From contig JAUXFS010000033.1 of NCBI GenBank assembly GCA_030622775.1, forward strand, positions 1 to 9,440: 9,440 bases of DNA, in the 5' to 3' direction. This document shows positions 6,367 to 9,440 of the stretch, one piece after another. Below the pieces are notes generated by a model. That model ran no database searches. It saw only the letters and a program-made list of their open reading frames with translations, and had not been told where the DNA came from. The first letter of the stretch is position 1. Each line of letters begins with the position of its first letter. The translations under genes were made by a program, and so were the position numbers. The DNA is from Rhodospirillales bacterium. Its GTDB lineage: Bacteria > Pseudomonadota > Alphaproteobacteria > Rhodospirillales > Defluviicoccaceae.

Positions 6367-7689
6367 ATGAAGACATCGATCGCGCGGATGGCTTTCTCCG
6401 CAGCCACACTCGTTGCATTTACTCTGATCGTGGCGTTGCCGGCTCTAGGTCAAGAACCACTGACGGCGAACGCGGTCATACCATCACTCGCCAACCTGAA
6501 GAAATTTCACGAGATACCGAACTTCCGCATCGGCGGCGCCTATGACCTCGACAAGCCGGAGAAGTGGGAGAACGGCGGCGAGGGCGGCGTGACCTTGGAG
6601 TCCCTCGGCGCGGGGCCGCTGAAGATCGGCTATATCGCCCTCGGCACGCCAGAACGGAACGACGAGGGTGAGATCGTCAACGCGATCATCATCAGCACCT
6701 ACTACTCCGGCGATTCGACCAACATGTATTACTTCTGGGTCGACGGCCAGCCCGGCAATGACTTTGCCAACGGTTCGTTGATCGGGCCCGGCAACGTGTT
6801 CGACACGGATCGTTATTATGTGGTCATGCTGGACGCGCTCGGGCTGTGGGGCGCCAGCAAGCCGAGCGAAGGGCTCGGTATGAAGTTCCCGCGGTACACC
6901 TTCCTCGACATGGTGCAGGCCAACTACCGTCTGCTCAGGGATCATCTGAACATTGCCGAGGTGGATCTGGCCACCGGCGTTTCCATGGGAGCAAGCCAGT
7001 CTTACGTGTGGGGGGTGCTGCATTCCGGCTACGTCAAGGCGATCATGCCGATCGGCGGCACCACGCAAATGGACGGCGAGGCCCCGGTCACCAACTGGCT
7101 GTTCTCGCTGGCGACCGCGGGGATCGAAAGCGATCCGGTGTGGATGAAGACCAACGGCGATTACTACCACCGGCCGAAGGCGCAGCATCCCAACAAGGGC
7201 GTGATGTTCAACTGGTCGGTGCTCGGGTTGACCGGCTACGATCTGGACTATCGCTCGACCCAGCCGTGGGACGCGGTGGTCAAGGAGGTTTTCTATTGGA
7301 ACCCCGAAGGTGATCAATCGGCGAACTTGAAGAAAAAGGCCGAGCAGTTCGACGCGGTCGATCTCTGGTACCGCAATCACGCGGGGAGCATTTACAACAT
7401 CAACGAGGAACTGGATCGGATCACCGCGCGCACGCTGATCATCCACGTGACCAACGACAACTGGCTCCTGTACGGCAAGGCGCAGACGGCCGCGGCCCGG
7501 ATTGCCGGCGCCCAGCTTCTTAGCTTCGAGAGCCCGATCGCCCATTACGCCGTCTTCAATGCCCCCAACCGTTACCGCGACGTGATCGGGGCCTTCCGGG
7601 ACGACAAGCTGTTTTTCGGGGGAGGGATGGCCGCGACCGCCTCGGGCGCTTCGGAAGGCGGTGAGAAACCCGCCGGATTGGCGAAGTAG
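6367..7689 (+). CDS. Exported MetX-like alpha/beta-hydrolase, single-unit copy of the preceding gene's N-terminal half
   Basis: This 440-residue protein aligns without gaps to unit one of the previous gene: from residue 51 to 400 my hand count gives about 251 of 350 identical (72%), and catalytic positions share the same numbers: Ser206 (GVSMGA), Asp364 (TNDNWL) and His393 (IAHYAVF). It has its own signal peptide (residues 1-28, ending ALG before QE). After residue 400 it ends in a short Gly/Ala/Ser-rich tail instead of a second hydrolase unit. The two differ most at residues 95-100, 321-328 and 366-370, which may tune substrate choice. The ATG at 6367 follows the previous stop by 20 bp and has GGAGG at 6354-6358, so both genes form one operon. 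It probably arose by tandem duplication, with loss or gain of the second unit. Likely an exported esterase, lactonase or amidase; substrate unknown. Confidence 0.92.
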   Translation: MKTSIARMAFSAATLVAFTLIVALPALGQEPLTANAVIPSLANLKKFHEIPNFRIGGAYDLDKPEKWENGGEGGVTLESLGAGPLKIGYIALGTPERNDEGEIVNAIIISTYYSGDSTNMYYFWVDGQPGNDFANGSLIGPGNVFDTDRYYVVMLDALGLWGASKPSEGLGMKFPRYTFLDMVQANYRLLRDHLNIAEVDLATGVSMGASQSYVWGVLHSGYVKAIMPIGGTTQMDGEAPVTNWLFSLATAGIESDPVWMKTNGDYYHRPKAQHPNKGVMFNWSVLGLTGYDLDYRSTQPWDAVVKEVFYWNPEGDQSANLKKKAEQFDAVDLWYRNHAGSIYNINEELDRITARTLIIHVTNDNWLLYGKAQTAAARIAGAQLLSFESPIAHYAVFNAPNRYRDVIGAFRDDKLFFGGGMAATASGASEGGEKPAGLAK

Positions 7690-7706
7690 CAAGCGACCGC
7701 TGGACT

Positions 7707-7748
7707 ATCGGAACGGCCCGTCCGGCTGTCGTCGGCGGGCCTTCCGAT
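7707..7748. terminator. Strong stem-loop between convergent genes
   Basis: The 62-bp gap between the converging genes holds a 13-bp stem: 7707-7720 pairs with 7736-7748, with one bulged C at 7714. CCG (7722-7724) and CGG (7733-7735) can extend it inward. Neither side is followed by a T run, so it is not a textbook Rho-independent terminator, but its strength and its place between two gene ends suggest that it stops or protects transcripts from both directions. Confidence 0.6.
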
Positions 7749-7751
7749 CGC

Positions 7752-8609
7752 TCAACCGGCGAAGAAATCGGCGAAGTGACGGGCGTAGAGTTCCGGTCGC
7801 TCGACATTCATCGAATGGCCCACATCCGGAACGACGACGAGCCGGCAGTTCGGCATCCGATCGGCCATTTCCTCCACATGCTCGCGAGGAATCCAGTAGT
7901 CCTGTTCTCCCCACAGCAATAGGTGCACGTGGGAGATCGTTTCCTGCTTGGCACGGAGCGTTCCGTCGTCCCACTCCCTGGTCAGGTTACGCGGTGTCCC
8001 GAACAGGATTCCGTCGGACACCTTCCTGGCGTTGTCGACCAGGCGTTCGAACAACGCCCGCTGATCCGCGCTCGCGCGATCGGCGAACACCGGCTCGGCG
8101 CCGGGCCGCAGGGATTCCGGCGTGAACAACGTGGGCATGGCGGTGACGAACAGGGCCCGGGCAAAGCCATGGTCGTCGCGCATCTGTGCGAACACGGCCT
8201 CCTGCTCGGGCTCGAAGCGGAGACCCATCGGTCCGATCGGATCGAGGGCGAGCACGCGACCGAACCGCTCCGGTTCCATCAACAACATGTGGGTGCTGAT
8301 GATGCCGCCGGTCGAGTGGATGGCAAGGTGGCAGTGCCGGATGCCCAGAGTGTCAATTGCCGCCAGCATGTCTTCGGCATGCCGGCGCATCGAATAATTG
8401 GCGTAGTCGGGATCGGCCTCGGGCCTGTCCGATCCGCCGCATCCCCGCCACTCGATGGCGACGACCCGAAGATCGCCGGGCAGCTTGTCCCAGACCAGAT
8501 CGAGCCAGTCGGCGCAGCCGAGATTGCCGTGAATGAAAACAACGATCGTTTCACCGTCTCCGTGCTCGATTACGTTCAAATTGAGATTGCCGATATTGAT
8601 CAAAGGCAT
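7752..8609 (-). CDS. Alpha/beta-hydrolase, cytoplasmic
   Basis: This 285-residue single-domain alpha/beta-hydrolase has no signal peptide. Order of motifs: oxyanion loop FIHGNLG (25-31), the EWRGCGGSDRP turn (53-63), nucleophile elbow AIHSTGG with Ser99, helical lid roughly 130-215, acid Asp237 in GEQDYWIP and His265 in VGHSMN. The elbow has Ile97 where Gly is usual (I-H-S-T-G). The ATG at 8609 is chosen although the frame stays open to 8795, because the protein begins exactly at the first strand, and the extra 62 residues are Arg/Pro-rich, unlike the family, and cover the divergent control region. The ribosome site is only fair (GGGAAG). It is monocistronic within the window, convergent with the exported hydrolases and divergent from the next hydrolase. 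The substrate class is probably an ester, thioester or lactone; similar folds also serve as C-C hydrolases and dehalogenases. Confidence 0.9.
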   Translation of the reverse strand: MPLINIGNLNLNVIEHGDGETIVVFIHGNLGCADWLDLVWDKLPGDLRVVAIEWRGCGGSDRPEADPDYANYSMRRHAEDMLAAIDTLGIRHCHLAIHSTGGIISTHMLLMEPERFGRVLALDPIGPMGLRFEPEQEAVFAQMRDDHGFARALFVTAMPTLFTPESLRPGAEPVFADRASADQRALFERLVDNARKVSDGILFGTPRNLTREWDDGTLRAKQETISHVHLLLWGEQDYWIPREHVEEMADRMPNCRLVVVPDVGHSMNVERPELYARHFADFFAG

Positions 8610-8628
8610 CGTTCCGACTTCCCGCTGT

Positions 8629-8676
8629 ATATTCCGCCACGTTTTGCGGCGGATGGTGCACCAACCGCCGGAATAT
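8629..8676. promoter_or_regulatory. Nested dyads in the divergent control region between two hydrolase genes
   Basis: The 184-bp gap at 8610-8793 lies between divergent hydrolase genes. It holds an 8-base inverted repeat, ATATTCCG (8629-8636) and CGGAATAT (8669-8676), and inside it the perfect 10-base palindrome TGGTGCACCA (8654-8663). Symmetry of this kind between divergent genes usually marks a regulator's binding site. I saw no convincing -35/-10 pair in the gap: TATACA on the minus strand overlaps the left arm but has no good -35 partner. Confidence 0.4.
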
Positions 8677-8793
8677 GTCCACGTACGATCGAAGGCGGGA
8701 TCTTGGTTCGTATGGCGTCGGCCGCCGCTATCTGTAAGATGCGGATACCGTCTCGAAAGAAGCGGAAACCGGTCAGGAAGGGAGGGGGGAGCC

Positions 8794-9440
8794 ATGTCGA
8801 TGATCGAAAAAAGCTTGATGAGCCTGGGTCCGCACGGGTTCCATAGGATCGCCTACGCCCAGTGGGGTGACGCCCACAACAAGCGCGCGCTGATCTGTGT
8901 CCACGGGCTCACCCGCACCGGACGCGACTTCGACTTCATCGCCGAGGAACTGGCGGACGACTATCGCGTCGCCTGTCCCGACCTGCCCGGCCGCGGGCAC
9001 AGCCACTGGCTGGCGGTCCACGCCGACTACAACCTGCAGACCTATATGACCGACTTGACGGCGCTGATCGCCCGGCTCGGCGTCGAGGAGGTGGACTGGA
9101 TCGGCACGTCCCTCGGCGGCCTTCTCGGCATGACGCTGGCGGCCCAACCCAACAGCCCGATCCGCAAGCTGGTCCTCAACGACATCGGCGCCCTGGTCGC
9201 CAAGCCGGCGCTGGAGCGGATCGCCGGCTATATAGGCAAGGATCCGGCGTTCCCCGACCTGGCCGCCCTGGAAGCCTACCTGCGCGAGGTCAATGCCCCG
9301 TTCGGCCCACTGACCGATGCCCAGTGGCGGCACCTGGCCGAGCCCGGCGCCCGCCGCGACGCGCAAACGGAATCATGGCGGCTACACTACGATCCCGGTC
9401 TCGCCGGGCCGTTCCAGGAGAGTTGCTCGGGGGACCTCGA
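8794..9440 (+). CDS. Alpha/beta-hydrolase, 3' end beyond the window
   Basis: The frame starting at ATG 8794 is open for 215 codons to the window end without a stop, so the gene is partial. It has a strong purine-rich ribosome site (GGAGGGGGGA, 8781-8790) three bases upstream. The product lacks a signal peptide. Visible motifs are the oxyanion loop CVHGLTRTG (35-43), the DLPGRGHSHWL turn (63-73), the YNLQTYMTDL helix start (79-88) and the nucleophile elbow GTSLGG with Ser106, followed by LVLNDIGA (126-133), the strand before the lid. The acid and His lie beyond the window. The DLPGRGHS and LNDIGA pattern is common in hydrolases annotated as general esterases or lactonases. Translation from the ATG at 8800 is possible but would sit further from the ribosome site. 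Confidence 0.88.
   Translation, partial: MSMIEKSLMSLGPHGFHRIAYAQWGDAHNKRALICVHGLTRTGRDFDFIAEELADDYRVACPDLPGRGHSHWLAVHADYNLQTYMTDLTALIARLGVEEVDWIGTSLGGLLGMTLAAQPNSPIRKLVLNDIGALVAKPALERIAGYIGKDPAFPDLAALEAYLREVNAPFGPLTDAQWRHLAEPGARRDAQTESWRLHYDPGLAGPFQESCSGDL

Noticed and set aside
4970..6418. 482-codon open frame on the minus strand under the double hydrolase gene
   Set aside because: It is antisense to a gene with intact catalytic motifs and a signal peptide. Its product is Arg/His/Val-rich without motifs, as expected from GC-rich antisense reading.
6484..7692. 402-codon minus-strand open frame under the second exported hydrolase
   Set aside because: It is a mirror of a well-supported gene. 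Composition is biased and no family pattern is seen.
8703..8740. Plus-strand promoter TTGGTT with TATCTG or TAAGAT for the last gene
   Set aside because: Spacers of 20 or 26 bases and poor matches make it no better than chance.
8610..8795. N-terminal extension of the 285-residue hydrolase to an ATG at 8795
   Set aside because: The added 62 residues are Arg/Pro-rich, lie before the natural first strand and would cover the divergent control region.
7923..8846. 307-codon plus-strand frame opposite the 285-residue hydrolase
   Set aside because: The minus-strand frame carries a full Ser/Asp/His hydrolase pattern, while this frame shows none and crosses the next gene's start.
8773..9366. 197-codon minus-strand frame at the right end
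   Set aside because: It is antisense to the partial hydrolase starting at 8794, which has clear motifs and a strong ribosome site.

Overview
The window is GC-rich, densely coded DNA with strong GC bias at third codon positions. The style (TRAP transporter operon, many alpha/beta-hydrolases, GGAGG ribosome sites) fits a free-living proteobacterium, most likely an alphaproteobacterium. That placement is inference from gene content, not from a phylogenetic marker. No rRNA, tRNA, CRISPR array or insertion sequence was seen.

Layout. Positions 1-45 are the last codons of an upstream gene on the + strand, followed by a GC-rich hairpin (58-91) and the two membrane subunits of a TRAP carboxylate transporter: the small DctQ-type subunit (110-628) and the large DctM-type subunit (625-1941), overlapping by ATGA. 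Convergent to these is a two-gene minus-strand operon (3587 to 1985): a cytoplasmic-looking alpha/beta-hydrolase with an unusual C-terminal tail, overlapping by 20 bp a 203-residue protein I do not recognise. A 224-bp divergent control region (3588-3811) separates this operon from a two-gene plus-strand operon. It holds back-to-back promoters whose -35 boxes overlap, an operator-like dyad and a run of ten G in the leader.

The plus-strand operon is the most unusual part. Its first gene (3812-6346) encodes an exported 844-residue protein made of two complete alpha/beta-hydrolase units in one chain: an N-terminal MetX-like (homoserine acetyltransferase superfamily) unit and an unrelated-looking C-terminal hydrolase unit. 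The second gene (6367-7689) encodes an exported 440-residue protein that is a gap-free copy of the N-terminal unit alone, about 72% identical by hand count over residues 51-400. Both keep the Ser-Asp-His triad. A strong stem-loop (7707-7748) separates this operon from a convergent minus-strand alpha/beta-hydrolase gene (8609-7752). After a second divergent control region (8610-8793), a further alpha/beta-hydrolase gene starts at 8794 and runs off the window end.

How the parts could work together (inference): two exported hydrolases cleave an external ester, lactone or amide, the TRAP system imports the released carboxylate, and three hydrolases without signal peptides process it inside the cell. 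In all, five genes carry six hydrolase units with six separate nucleophile elbows. The substrate cannot be read from the sequence.
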